From Bordetella parapertussis (GTDB lineage Bacteria > Pseudomonadota > Gammaproteobacteria > Burkholderiales > Burkholderiaceae_C): a stretch of 64,000 bases of DNA. The translations under genes and the position numbers were made by a program. Numbering within the stretch: position 1 is the first letter of the stretch; every line of letters starts with the position of its first letter. The notes below the pieces were generated by a model, which was not told the origin of the DNA, did not search any database, and saw only the letters and a list, made by a program, of their open reading frames with translations. The stretch covers positions 1 through 64,000 of the forward strand of contig CAMDKD010000009.1 of the NCBI GenBank assembly GCA_945901125.1. Direction: 5' to 3'. Shown one piece after another: positions 52,104-60,760 of this stretch.

Positions 52104-52154
52104 CGATTTTGTATTCAAGAAGTTCATTTGATGGCTGGAATTATGCACTCGTGC

Positions 52155-52176
52155 AATGCTGAAAATGACCAGCATT
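52155..52176. promoter_or_regulatory. Inverted repeat upstream of the DUF2796-ABC-DUF3299 operon
   Basis: AATGCTG (52155-52161) and CAGCATT (52170-52176) are perfect inverted repeats, 8 bases apart and about 50 bases before the first gene, next to a CATAAT -10-like sequence. If the operon is zinc-regulated this is the place for a Zur site, but the sequence is not a clear match to the standard GTTATnnnATAAC motif. Confidence 0.45.
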
Positions 52177-52214
52177 TGCGAGAGTGACAAACCCACAATG
52201 GTGTGACAAGCGAT

Positions 52215-53213
52215 TCAGCCGCCTGCCACTTTCAACATGATTTTTCCGATGTGCGTAGATGACTCCATCAATGCATGGGCTTGAGCAGCTTGGTCAAGAT
52301 CAAACACCTGGTGAATCACAGGAAGACATTTGCCCTGCTCCATCATGGGCCAGACGTTTTGTTTGAGTTCAGCCGCCATTTGCGCCTTGTCGGCAAAGCT
52401 GCGCGGTCGCAAAGTGGAGCCCGTGAAAGTGAGACGCTTGACCATCAAGGCTATCCAGTCAACCTCGGTTTTAGAAGGTTGCAAAAATGCAATTTGCACC
52501 AGCCGACCGTCAACCGACAAGGCCTTGAGATTGCGTTGCATATAGTCGCCGCCGACCATGTCCAAAATGATGTTCACGCCTTGCTGTGCGGTTGCTGCCA
52601 GGGCTTCATCGACAAAGTCCTGGGTCCGGTAATTGATAGCCACATCCGCACCGGCTTTCAGACAAGCCTCGACTTTGTCTGCATTACCGACGGTACACAA
52701 AACACGCGCGCCAAAAGCCTTGGCCAGTTGAATCGCTGTCAAGCCTATGCCTGAGGATCCGCCGTGCACCAGGAATGTTTCGCCCGACTGCAAACGACCG
52801 CGCTGAAACACATTCGTCCAGACGGTGAAATAGTTTTCCGGCAGCGCGGCGGCTTGCAACAAGCTCAAACCTTTGGGCACAGGCAAAACCTGGCCTTGCG
52901 GTATGGCCACGTACTCGGCATACGCGCCGCCGTTGGCCAAGCCGCAGACTGCATCGCCGATGCGCCACTGCGTCACACCTTCACCCACGGCAACCACATG
53001 GCCTGAGGCTTCCAGACCCAAAATGGGGGAAGCACCAGGAGGCGGCGGATAGCGTCCGCTGCGTTGCAAACAATCCGGCCGGTTGACACCTGCATAAGCC
53101 ACTTTGATCAGCACGTCGCCGGGGCCGGCCTGAGGTGCGGCGGTTTGCCCCGGGTGCATCACCTCGGGGGCACCGCCAGTGCCGTGTTCTATGTAGCGCA
53201 TGGAAGATGTCAT
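52215..53213 (-). CDS. NAD(P)H quinone oxidoreductase, zinc-independent MDR family
   Basis: A 332-residue medium-chain reductase of the quinone oxidoreductase / PIG3 branch. The signature GVNRPDCLQRSGRYPPPPGAS is at the N terminus. The nucleotide fold shows LVHGGSSGIGLTAIQLAKAFGA and ILDMVGGDYMQRNL. No zinc-binding cysteines are seen. It reduces quinones or related enones with NADPH. Start is at 53213 or at MRYIEHG 4 codons on. It stands alone between the putative zinc operon and yaeQ. Confidence 0.92.
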   Translation of the reverse strand: MTSSMRYIEHGTGGAPEVMHPGQTAAPQAGPGDVLIKVAYAGVNRPDCLQRSGRYPPPPGASPILGLEASGHVVAVGEGVTQWRIGDAVCGLANGGAYAEYVAIPQGQVLPVPKGLSLLQAAALPENYFTVWTNVFQRGRLQSGETFLVHGGSSGIGLTAIQLAKAFGARVLCTVGNADKVEACLKAGADVAINYRTQDFVDEALAATAQQGVNIILDMVGGDYMQRNLKALSVDGRLVQIAFLQPSKTEVDWIALMVKRLTFTGSTLRPRSFADKAQMAAELKQNVWPMMEQGKCLPVIHQVFDLDQAAQAHALMESSTHIGKIMLKVAGG

Positions 53214-53315
53214 GGTCAGCCTTTATTCAAAGAATTTTGTTTAATGAATGAGGATAGCACCGCTTAAACGCAAGGCCTGCCAAGGAAGTGCTCATCATTT
53301 TTTGTTAAGAGGATC

Positions 53316-53876
53316 TCACAACCAGACAACTGGCTCGAAATGCACGCTGCCTCGATTGGAACTCAAGGTCATGCCGGCTTCCTGAATAGTGACCTGTAGT
53401 TGCATGCTGCGTTCAGCCATGGCGGCCATGTCTTGCGCGGCCTGATGCGGAATTCTCACCACGCCCAGTTTTTGCTGACGGTGCAATTTGTTTTCAATGC
53501 CACGCCACCAGATGTCGGCCGAGGATGAAAACGCATAGACCAGCACCCGATCCGATTTGCTGCCCGCGCGCTGCAAGACTTTGTCGTCAGGTTGACCGAC
53601 CTCTATCCACAAACGTTTACGCCCGGTGAAATCGGTCAGCGAAACATCCGGGTCGTCGGGGTCGGACAAGCCAGCGCCAAAAGCAAGAACGCCGTCGCCA
53701 TTGCAAACGCTTTGTAACTGGTAGGCGTTGAGCGACAAGGCGGCCAATCTGACCATCATGCGCTCGTCGGTTTCGCTGGGGTGCCTGGCCAGCGTCAGTG
53801 CGTGGTCGGCGTAATAGGAGTTGTCAATATCGGCAATTTGCAATTGCGCTTTGTAAACAGTAGATTTGAGTGCCAT
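53316..53876 (-). CDS. yaeQ: YaeQ-family protein
   Basis: A 186-residue protein of the YaeQ family, whose fold resembles PD-(D/E)XK nucleases. It begins MALKSTVYKAQLQIADIDNS and has HPSETDERMMVRLAAL and the core LWIEVGQPDDKVLQRA. Its function is unresolved; early claims about transcription elongation are not settled. The normal family length is 180-190 residues. It is the first or only gene of its unit. Confidence 0.95.
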   Translation of the reverse strand: MALKSTVYKAQLQIADIDNSYYADHALTLARHPSETDERMMVRLAALSLNAYQLQSVCNGDGVLAFGAGLSDPDDPDVSLTDFTGRKRLWIEVGQPDDKVLQRAGSKSDRVLVYAFSSSADIWWRGIENKLHRQQKLGVVRIPHQAAQDMAAMAERSMQLQVTIQEAGMTLSSNRGSVHFEPVVWL

Positions 53877-53914
53877 GGCGAATCATAGTCGCCGGCACCC
53901 GGTAAAGCGCTAAC

Positions 53915-54109
53915 TTAAGGTTTAACCGCTCTCAAACTCGAGTACAGACGGGACACAGGACGGCTTTTTTGCTCGGCTTCCTGAGCCAACTGGGTACGGA
54001 TACGTTCGAAGGTATTGCGAATCGGGGTGTGCTCAGAGGGTACATACTGGTAGCGACGGTCGATTTCGACGTTGCTGCTGTCAGTTTGCAGTTGAAGAGA
54101 CTTGTACAT
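53915..54109 (-). CDS. Small uncharacterised charged protein
   Basis: A 64-residue protein, rich in Arg/Gln/Ser (RYQYVPSEHTPIRNTFERIR), with no signal or membrane helix. It lies between yaeQ and bactofilin B, on the same strand as both. I do not recognise a family. An in-frame extension to 54178 has no better start. Coding is suggested by length and codon pattern only; it could be spurious. Confidence 0.45.
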   Translation of the reverse strand: MYKSLQLQTDSSNVEIDRRYQYVPSEHTPIRNTFERIRTQLAQEAEQKSRPVSRLYSSLRAVKP

Positions 54110-54236
54110 GAAGTGATCCGTTAACAATCTTGTGACTGATAACGAACCAAGAGCAAAACCGGATGACAGGTTTTGCATAAAAAAAGAATTAAATTTGGTT
54201 TTTCAACGCAAAAAGCCAAAAATGTATTTAATAGTA

Positions 54237-54614
54237 TTATTTCTTGACAGGTTGTGAGTCAAGTGGTTTATTCGTCGATTTGGCGTTGGCATGTTGAACC
54301 ATGTTGCCCTTGAACTGACCACCGCGCTCGATTTCTATATCGGAATAATCCAATTGACCGGACACACTGCCCGTACGGTGAATCAAAATATGGTCATGAC
54401 AGAGGATATTGTCGGACAGCAGCCCATGTACATCGATGACTTTGGCTTCTATCTTGCCGGCCACATTGCCCTTGGGTCCGATTTGCAAATCAGACACATG
54501 GACTTCGCCGTTGACTGTGCCATTGATGCTGGCAGTACCAGGGGCGTATATGGTGCCCGTGAACACCACGCCTTCTCCAATGATCAAACTGCTTTGGGTG
54601 ACTTGGTCGGCCAT
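54237..54614 (-). CDS. Bactofilin (copy B)
   Basis: A 125-residue bactofilin. The beta-helix repeats include GVVFTGTIYAPGTASINGTV and NVAGKIEAKVIDVHG. Tails are short: the C terminus ends in STNKPLDSQPVKK. It is close to copy A in sequence over the core, so the two are probably paralogs able to copolymerise or specialise. Start ATG 54614 with a GAGG site; the TTG at 54626 is unlikely. It diverges from a three-gene membrane protein operon at 54855, separated by 240 bases. Confidence 0.9.
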   Translation of the reverse strand: MADQVTQSSLIIGEGVVFTGTIYAPGTASINGTVNGEVHVSDLQIGPKGNVAGKIEAKVIDVHGLLSDNILCHDHILIHRTGSVSGQLDYSDIEIERGGQFKGNMVQHANAKSTNKPLDSQPVKK

Positions 54615-54854
54615 GTTATTCCTCAAATTTATATATTCAATCTAAGGTACCTATTCTAGAGCATTGTTGGTAATTTTTTATTTTTATCATTTACACCATA
54701 TATTGAATTCAAGAAAGTTTCATTACTTCAATAAACTCCGGATTGCAGCTTTAGTCGAACAGAGCTGCTCAAGTACGGGCATGATCAGCCGATCCAAGTA
54801 GTGCAAGAATGGCTTGCAAACCGTGGTCAATATTGACTATTTCACCCTCCCCCT

Positions 54855-55373
54855 ATGTCCAGCCTGAATAAATACCTGATCATGGCCATATTGATGACAG
54901 CCATCAATGTGCCTATGTATTTTTATTCGAAAGCGCTCCTGAAAGGACCGCAGCTTGATGCTGCGCCGCAACAAAATATGGCAAATCCGCCACAGGACGC
55001 ACACGGCAGCGACCACGAAGCATCCACAGAACACGGTTCCGACCATGCCGCCGCCCCGGCGGAAAAGTCGAACTTGCAAGAGGAGCTTGCCGCTCAGGAG
55101 AGACCTGAGCGCTTTCAGCCTTTGGCCGGTCTTTACAAACCGCCATTGCTTGGCAAATGCAAAAAACTGTTCGAAAGATTCAACCGTAAAAATTTCCCGG
55201 ACAAGCCCTACAAGGCTTTTGTCTACAGCTTTGATGGCGAAGCCGCTTACTGCGCAGATGCATACACCGACAAAAGTCAGGAAGCCGCAGAAGAAATCGT
55301 GATCAGAGATTGTGAAGAACACCACGCAGGCTCAGGTAAATACTCCCCGTGCCGAATTTATTCATCTGAATGA
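54855..55373 (+). CDS. Single-pass membrane protein with His/Asp-rich linker
   Basis: A 172-residue protein. One N-terminal membrane helix (about 6-27) is followed by a His/Asp/Ser-rich, low-complexity segment (AHGSDHEASTEHGSDHAAA, about 49-67). A folded C-terminal domain holds four Cys (GKCKK, AYCADAY, RDCEEHH, SPCRIY). The topology puts the linker and domain outside the cytoplasm. I do not recognise the family. The Cys/Ala pattern near the end resembles the small exported protein at 46113. Its stop overlaps the next gene as ATGA, so they are coupled. Confidence 0.75.
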   Translation: MSSLNKYLIMAILMTAINVPMYFYSKALLKGPQLDAAPQQNMANPPQDAHGSDHEASTEHGSDHAAAPAEKSNLQEELAAQERPERFQPLAGLYKPPLLGKCKKLFERFNRKNFPDKPYKAFVYSFDGEAAYCADAYTDKSQEAAEEIVIRDCEEHHAGSGKYSPCRIYSSE

Positions 55374-56605
55374 AAGACACAGGTAACACCATGGAATGCG
55401 GCGCTTGCGGAAAACCCATCTCACTGACTGCGAAATTTTGCGGCAAATGCGGCGCGCCCGTGAAACGTCCCGCGCCTGTCGCAGCAGAAGAAACCGCGAA
55501 TGCGCCTTTGCTTCAAGCCGCGTTAGCAGACATTCCTTCGGATACAGAGAACAATGAGAAAAAATCAGCCGCTGAGGTTGAAGACTTGGTGTTGACATTG
55601 GATATTCCTCAACCCGCTTCAGAGCACGCCTCTATGTTGAAAATCGACCTGGACTTGGCGCTTGAGGCGCAGGACGACACAAGCAAACCTGTGGATGCGG
55701 CCAAGCCGGTAGTGGTTGAACACGAAACAGTCAATCCTGCACAAGCCTTGTCAACCGATTCTTCAGCCGCACACGGTTCAGTGGTGTCTGCTGAATGGCT
55801 GGCAGCACGAGAAAAGTCTGAAAGCGACATCAAACAGTTGCTGGAAAAAAATTCGCAACTGCTGGATTTCATCTCCTTAAATTCCCAGCAGCTGAGTCAT
55901 TTCCAATCCTTACCTAATCCAACAGAACAACTGCTGCGCGAGATGATGGAGCGGCAAACACAACTCGCTGAGCAACTTCACTCATTGCAACAACATTTAG
56001 CTAAACCAGCTGAGCCGGTTGTCATCAAATTACCTGACGAGTTCAAACTGACGCTGGAAAAGCAAAGAATCGAATTGCAAAAATCATTCGGCCAGAACAT
56101 TGCGCAAAACACCGCCAATGTAGAGGCTGCCAACCAGCAGACGCTGGCGCGCATTGAAGAATTGATGGCAGAGAACACGCAAGCTGCCAAAACCCTGGAA
56201 AGCAATCTGGCTCCCTTGAGTACGTCGGTCAATGAACTCAAAACCAAGCTGCAAGCCATAGGCAAAAAAGTCGATGAAACAGCTGCCAAAACAGCCAAAG
56301 CCTCCAACCTTAAACAAGAAGACAGCACCGAAGGCAGCGGAGGATTCATTATTTTCATCATCGGTTTGCTCTGCGGTCTGACCGTGGTGCTGAGTTCATT
56401 GGCGATTTACAACTTCCTAAGCCGGGAAGTTGCCCCCGCGGCCAAAGACGGTCACGAGGCTTCCGCGGCTGATGCCGGTCACGATAAACCTGCGCACAGC
56501 GAAGCGGCACATGACTCACCGGTCAAAGACGATGCCGGCCACGGTTCAACTTCATCGCACGACAAACCCGCCTCAGACAGCAGCAGCAAAGCCAAGAGTC
56601 ATTGA
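55370..56605 (+). CDS. Zinc-ribbon, coiled-coil membrane protein with His-rich tail
   Basis: A 411-residue protein of unknown family. Its N-terminal zinc ribbon (residues 9-28) has CGACGKPI and FCGKCGAPV. A long acidic/Ala region follows, then a predicted coiled coil of about 150 residues (about 145-310). One membrane helix is at about 324-347 (FIIFIIGLLCGLTVVLSSLA). The C terminus is a periplasmic tail of 55 residues, rich in His/Asp/Ser (GHEAS, GHDKPAHSEAAHD). Zinc-ribbon head and His tail would lie on opposite sides of the membrane. It overlaps the previous gene by four bases and is 25 bases before the next. Confidence 0.8.
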   Translation: MKDTGNTMECGACGKPISLTAKFCGKCGAPVKRPAPVAAEETANAPLLQAALADIPSDTENNEKKSAAEVEDLVLTLDIPQPASEHASMLKIDLDLALEAQDDTSKPVDAAKPVVVEHETVNPAQALSTDSSAAHGSVVSAEWLAAREKSESDIKQLLEKNSQLLDFISLNSQQLSHFQSLPNPTEQLLREMMERQTQLAEQLHSLQQHLAKPAEPVVIKLPDEFKLTLEKQRIELQKSFGQNIAQNTANVEAANQQTLARIEELMAENTQAAKTLESNLAPLSTSVNELKTKLQAIGKKVDETAAKTAKASNLKQEDSTEGSGGFIIFIIGLLCGLTVVLSSLAIYNFLSREVAPAAKDGHEASAADAGHDKPAHSEAAHDSPVKDDAGHGSTSSHDKPASDSSSKAKSH

Positions 56606-56630
56606 CAGTGATGGACATCGAAAGCCAGCC

Positions 56631-57281
56631 ATGATTTGCACCAGCTGCTATTTCATCAATCCCAGCGAAAATGTGTTTTGCCAAAACTGCGGCTCACATT
56701 TGCCGCACGTGCAGAGCCAGAAACCAAGCATTTCACCGCTGATTCTGGCCAACACGCTGGACAACAGTTCATTGTTGATTTCACGCGGTCCCTGGCAAAT
56801 GCGCATGGACTTGTGGATGCCGTTCATATGGCTGACCATGTTGGTGTTTGTCCTCACGCTGAACAACAGCTACGCGCTGGGTATTCTGGGTGTTGGACTG
56901 GCTTTTGCTCTGTACAAATCTCATGACACTCAGCAAATCATTCAGCAAAACATACCGGTCGAGTTGATCAACAAGACCATCATCGCCTATGGACCGGCTA
57001 ACACCACCAGCCGTTTTTCCTTGCCCACCGGAGTGTTGTACCTGCTGTCTGATGGCTTGTATTTCAAGTCCTTTGACAGCAACGAGGAGATCTCATTTAT
57101 TCACATTGAAATCTCATTCACCGACACTGCTGTCAGAAAAGGCGGTTTGTCCATTTTCTCAAACTGGCATGAAATAGAAATGAACAACGGTATGAATGAA
57201 CGCTTCACTTTCACCGTGCAAAACGGCGGCGAATGGATGCTGTTGATGAAAGTGGTTCGCAGCGAACTCAACAAACGCTAA
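56631..57281 (+). CDS. Zinc-ribbon membrane protein with C-terminal beta-rich domain
   Basis: A 216-residue protein. The N-terminal zinc ribbon is CTSCYFINPSENVFCQNC (residues 3-20). Two predicted membrane helices lie at about 61-77 and 81-97. A C-terminal cytoplasmic domain (about 105-216) looks beta-rich, PH-like. I do not recognise a named family. The ATG at 56631 starts right at the ribbon; a longer frame to 56430 runs out of frame inside the previous gene. It shares the ribbon type with 55370-56605, so the two probably act together. Confidence 0.78.
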   Translation: MICTSCYFINPSENVFCQNCGSHLPHVQSQKPSISPLILANTLDNSSLLISRGPWQMRMDLWMPFIWLTMLVFVLTLNNSYALGILGVGLAFALYKSHDTQQIIQQNIPVELINKTIIAYGPANTTSRFSLPTGVLYLLSDGLYFKSFDSNEEISFIHIEISFTDTAVRKGGLSIFSNWHEIEMNNGMNERFTFTVQNGGEWMLLMKVVRSELNKR

Positions 57282-57293
57282 AGCGGCGTTTGT
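57271..57293. terminator. Hairpin between convergent genes
   Basis: ACAAACGC (57271-57278) and GCGTTTGT (57286-57293) are perfect inverted repeats with a 7-base loop. The hairpin covers the stops of the zinc-ribbon gene and the opposing oxidoreductase. There is no T-run, so it may act as a weak, bidirectional terminator. Confidence 0.4.
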
Positions 57294-58633
57294 CAGGTCT
57301 TGAACAGGCTTTCCATTTCGCGGCGAACCTTATAAGCCGGTAAACCGGTGTCCATGGCGACATCGTCCCAACACAAAGACTGTCCTTTTTTCACCGGTCG
57401 TATAAGTTTGACCTGGTGCGCCAAGCCCAGCGGCAAACCGCCCATGCGTGCCGAGGTTTGTGCAGGCAGCAATTTGCCCCAAACCGTGTAACCACCCTCG
57501 CCGTCCAGCATTTCACCGGCTTGCAAATCGCGTTTGGCCGTCGCCACCACATCGGCGTGCCAGCCCTGGGCCACGCCTGTCGCCTCGCCGCGCAAAGCGA
57601 CGCTGGCAACCGACATACCGACTTCCAGTCCGATCAAGTGCCAGCGCTTGTACAAAGTGAAATAACGACCGCTGGGGTCGGTGTGCGCGTTGTATTCCTC
57701 GAAGCAGTGTTTGATGTAATCGGTCTCGGCTTCCACCGTCACCCACACGCCCATGCGTATGTCATATGGAATGACGCGGCCATCGGCTTCAAGCGAAGAA
57801 ATCACTTCGACCATGCCTTTGCGCTCAAGCACGCCACCTTCGCTCATGGGGCGGGTGACGAACGGAATGTCTTCGACACTGGCCGGCGGGTACAACAAAC
57901 CGTTAGACGGTACGTGCAAACCGGTGGCGTTAGACACAGCCGTGCATTCGATGGAAGGCTTAGAGCCATCCAAAAAACTGTTGAACATTTTTGGGTTCAA
58001 ACCACCGCGTGCGGCTTGCTCGGGCGTCAAACCGTAATTGCCCCAGACTGTTTCAGGCGTTGACTCGCTGAAATGCGGCAGCCATTTGTGGCCGCGACCG
58101 GCCGCTGTGACCGGGAAACCGCAAGTGCGCGCCCAGTCCACCAGATCGCAAATAAGCGCAGGCTGGTCGCCGAAAGCCAACGAATAAACCAAACCAGCAT
58201 CAGCCGCCTTGCGAGCCAGCAAAGGGCCGCAAAACGCATCGGCTTCCACGGTGACATTCACCACGTGTTTGCCATGGGCAAACGCCGACAGGCAATGCTC
58301 TACCGCAGCAATCGGGTTGCCTGTGCATTCGACCACCACATCGACCAAGGGGTGGGACACCAGCGACTGCCAGTCCTCGGTTAAAAAAGTCAGGCCTTGC
58401 TTAAATGCATTGTCCAGACTTTGGGCCGAGGCCTGGTGCGCTGGCCAGCCCACGCGGGCGAGATTAGCACGCGCGTTGTCAATCGATAAATCGGCAATGC
58501 CGACCAGATGCACACCGGGGGTGCGCGGCACTTGCGCCAGGTACATGGCACCGAATTTCCCGGCACCTATGAGCGCGACACGGATGGGTTTATTGTCAGC
58601 GGCGCGTTGTTGAAGTTGCTGGTACAGGCTCAT
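57293..58633 (-). CDS. NAD(P)-binding oxidoreductase with C-terminal SAF domain
   Basis: A 446-residue protein. The Rossmann domain starts IRVALIGAGKFGAMYLAQV, homoserine-dehydrogenase-like, with VVVECTGNPIAAVEHCL and KHVVNVTVEADAFCGPLLA. From about residue 365 a SAF-type domain follows (AKRDLQAGEMLDGEGGYTV and LIRPVKKGQSLCWDDV). Similar proteins are found in carbohydrate or sugar-acid catabolic loci, but the substrate here is not evident. The start ATG 58633 overlaps the upstream dioxygenase stop by four bases, so the two form a pair. Confidence 0.82.
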   Translation of the reverse strand: MSLYQQLQQRAADNKPIRVALIGAGKFGAMYLAQVPRTPGVHLVGIADLSIDNARANLARVGWPAHQASAQSLDNAFKQGLTFLTEDWQSLVSHPLVDVVVECTGNPIAAVEHCLSAFAHGKHVVNVTVEADAFCGPLLARKAADAGLVYSLAFGDQPALICDLVDWARTCGFPVTAAGRGHKWLPHFSESTPETVWGNYGLTPEQAARGGLNPKMFNSFLDGSKPSIECTAVSNATGLHVPSNGLLYPPASVEDIPFVTRPMSEGGVLERKGMVEVISSLEADGRVIPYDIRMGVWVTVEAETDYIKHCFEEYNAHTDPSGRYFTLYKRWHLIGLEVGMSVASVALRGEATGVAQGWHADVVATAKRDLQAGEMLDGEGGYTVWGKLLPAQTSARMGGLPLGLAHQVKLIRPVKKGQSLCWDDVAMDTGLPAYKVRREMESLFKT

Positions 58634-59511
58634 GCGGCGGTTTTGGTCTGGTCAACAGGTACATCGGTGGTCACCAGCGCACTGGCGGGCAGGCCTTTGG
58701 CCCAGGGAAGATCAACCGGGTAGGACTTGGTCAGGCAATCGTCGGGCAGGCATTCGATGGGCGTGAAATCGCGGTGCGCGATGTACTCGGGGCGTTTGTG
58801 GCGACGGATGTGGTTGGAGACAGCGCACAAACTCAGGTAGACGCTGACCCGGTTCCAGGGCGACAAGTTGCTGGCCGAGGCATGCACCAGGCAGCTGTGG
58901 AACAAAATCATGGAACCGGCCGGGCCGGTCGGGCTGACAATGCCGCCTTGTTTGCCACCGGCACGATCCACCAGTTGGGCGATCAGATCGTTGTCCACGG
59001 TCCACAGCGGGTAGCTGGTGGTGGTCAGGTCATGCTTGGCGTCGACCACGCCTTTTTTGTGGCTGCCGGGAATAAACATCAGCGGGCCGTTGAATTCGTT
59101 GACATCGTCCAGAAAAATGGCCACGTTCATGGCGCGCTCGGTGGGCATCATGTCGTCGTTCAGCCAGGTGCCGTAATCCTGGTGCCACTGCCAGACATCG
59201 CCTTCAAAAGCCATCTTGCCGTTGATCTTGAACTGGTGCATGTACAGCTTTTCACCGAACAACTCCTCAACGGGTTCGATCATGCGCGGATGGCGGGCCA
59301 GCTTGGCAAACGGCTCGGAATACATGTGAGCGGCGAAATTGGTGCGTACCGCATCCTTGCCTTTTTCACGCACGTTGAAGGCTTCCCGACGGCTGTACAA
59401 ATTGGGGACTTCATCAACCAGGTTTTTGGTTTCCTCGGGGGTAAACAAGCCGGGGAAGAACAAATAACCTTCTCGGTCGAATTCGGCGTGTTGTTCAGGC
59501 GTCAATTTCAT
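58630..59511 (-). CDS. Phytanoyl-CoA dioxygenase (PhyH) family protein
   Basis: A 293-residue non-heme Fe(II)/2-oxoglutarate dioxygenase. The facial triad is visible: His and Asp in WQWHQDYGTW, and the distal His in FHSCLVHASASNLS. The N-terminal FDREGYLFFPGLFTPEE is a PhyH/EctD signature. It hydroxylates a small molecule of unknown identity. The stop overlaps the oxidoreductase start as ATGA, so hydroxylation followed by NAD-dependent oxidation of one substrate is a reasonable guess. Start ATG 59511. Confidence 0.88.
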   Translation of the reverse strand: MKLTPEQHAEFDREGYLFFPGLFTPEETKNLVDEVPNLYSRREAFNVREKGKDAVRTNFAAHMYSEPFAKLARHPRMIEPVEELFGEKLYMHQFKINGKMAFEGDVWQWHQDYGTWLNDDMMPTERAMNVAIFLDDVNEFNGPLMFIPGSHKKGVVDAKHDLTTTSYPLWTVDNDLIAQLVDRAGGKQGGIVSPTGPAGSMILFHSCLVHASASNLSPWNRVSVYLSLCAVSNHIRRHKRPEYIAHRDFTPIECLPDDCLTKSYPVDLPWAKGLPASALVTTDVPVDQTKTAA

Positions 59512-59639
59512 GGGAACTCCAGTTGCAAATCTAACAATATCCAGCCATTATCCAACCAACTGACATCCCCTACTGTCAACTTGGTGCCATCTCTGCATAA
59601 TGCAGGCAATTCCGCTTCTCAGCCTTTGGAAAGAAAATC

Positions 59640-60077
59640 ATGAACAAACACCTGTTAATTGCGGCCTTGCTAGGCTTTAATCTTCACTTCGCCCAAGCTG
59701 CCGACGTGTCCGGACCTTCTGCCGCCGGCTCAGACCTGGGTAACGCCAAGGCGCAGATCGAGAAAAAAGACTGGCCCGGGGCCATCTCCACACTGGAGAA
59801 ATTCGTCAAGGCCAACCCTAATGATGCCGACGGCTACAACCTGCTCGGCTACAGCCTGCGCAATGCCAAACGCTACCCTGAGGCCGTCTTCAATTACAAG
59901 GAAGCCTTGCGCATAGACCCGCAGCACCGGGGCGCGCATGAATACCTGGGCATGGCCTATGTGCAGACCAAAGAGATCGCCAAAGCAAAAGAGTTGCTGG
60001 TCTCATTGGAAAAAATCTGCGGCCTCAAGTGCGAGGAATACGTGGATTTGAAAAAGGCGATCGACAAAGGCAAGTAA
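59640..60077 (+). CDS. Exported TPR protein
   Basis: A 145-residue protein with a signal peptide (MNKHLLIAALLGFNLHFAQAA) and two to three TPR motifs, for example DADGYNLLGYSLRNAKRYPEAV and YKEALRIDPQHRGAHEYLGMA. Two Cys close the last helix (KICGLKCEE). It is probably a periplasmic scaffold; partners are not known. It stands alone, diverging from the PhyH gene. Confidence 0.85.
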   Translation: MNKHLLIAALLGFNLHFAQAADVSGPSAAGSDLGNAKAQIEKKDWPGAISTLEKFVKANPNDADGYNLLGYSLRNAKRYPEAVFNYKEALRIDPQHRGAHEYLGMAYVQTKEIAKAKELLVSLEKICGLKCEEYVDLKKAIDKGK

Positions 60078-60161
60078 TTTTTTTCCTGCTTATTCACCAC
60101 CGCAAGCAGGCGGATTGATTCAGCGTTTAAATGCCAGGCGTGAAATCAATCAAGCTGTGAC

Positions 60162-60626
60162 TCAACATTTCAATGGCAAAGCAGTTTTGTAACGCACTTG
60201 TTTTAACGCAAAACTGCTGCGGATTTTTTCCACGCCCGGTATGGGTGTCAGTTGTTCCAGAATAAATTTTTCCAGTGCCGCCATGTCGGCAATCGCCACG
60301 CGGATTAAATAGTCCGAGTCGCCGGTCATCAAATAACATTCCATCACCTCGTCGTGCTCAGCAATGCGCTGCTCAAACTCGGCCAGCGCCGCCTTGGATT
60401 GCTCTTTCAGGCTGATGGAAATAAACACGTTCAATCCCAGGCCCAGGGCTTGCGGTTGGGTCAGCGCGACATAGCGCTGAATCACGCCTGCGGCCTCCAG
60501 CGCCTTGACCCTTTGCAAACACGGCGAAGGCGATAAGTGCACGCGTCTGGCCAGCTCTACATTGGTCAGGGACGAATCTTCCTGCAACTGGGCTAATATT
60601 TTGTAATCTACGGCATCTAAAAGCAT
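60162..60626 (-). CDS. Lrp/AsnC-family transcriptional regulator
   Basis: A 154-residue regulator. The N-terminal winged HTH shows AVDYKILAQLQEDSSLTNVELARRVHLSPSPCLQRVK. The RAM effector domain (about 65-150) includes YLMTGDSDYLIRVAIADM. Such proteins bind amino acids and control their catabolism. It is divergent from the stand-alone E1 gene 134 bases away, which it likely controls; this mirrors mdeR-mdeB in Pseudomonas putida (from memory). Confidence 0.92.
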   Translation of the reverse strand: MLLDAVDYKILAQLQEDSSLTNVELARRVHLSPSPCLQRVKALEAAGVIQRYVALTQPQALGLGLNVFISISLKEQSKAALAEFEQRIAEHDEVMECYLMTGDSDYLIRVAIADMAALEKFILEQLTPIPGVEKIRSSFALKQVRYKTALPLKC

Positions 60627-60760
60627 AAATCACCTTAAAAACACTGATATACAGTATTTTATGCCAATTAAGTAGACTACAACATGTTTTATCAACAGCA
60701 CATTTCGCAGGAAATTCTCTATATTCAACGCCATAGAAAACCCAACCTTGACTCAGAAAA

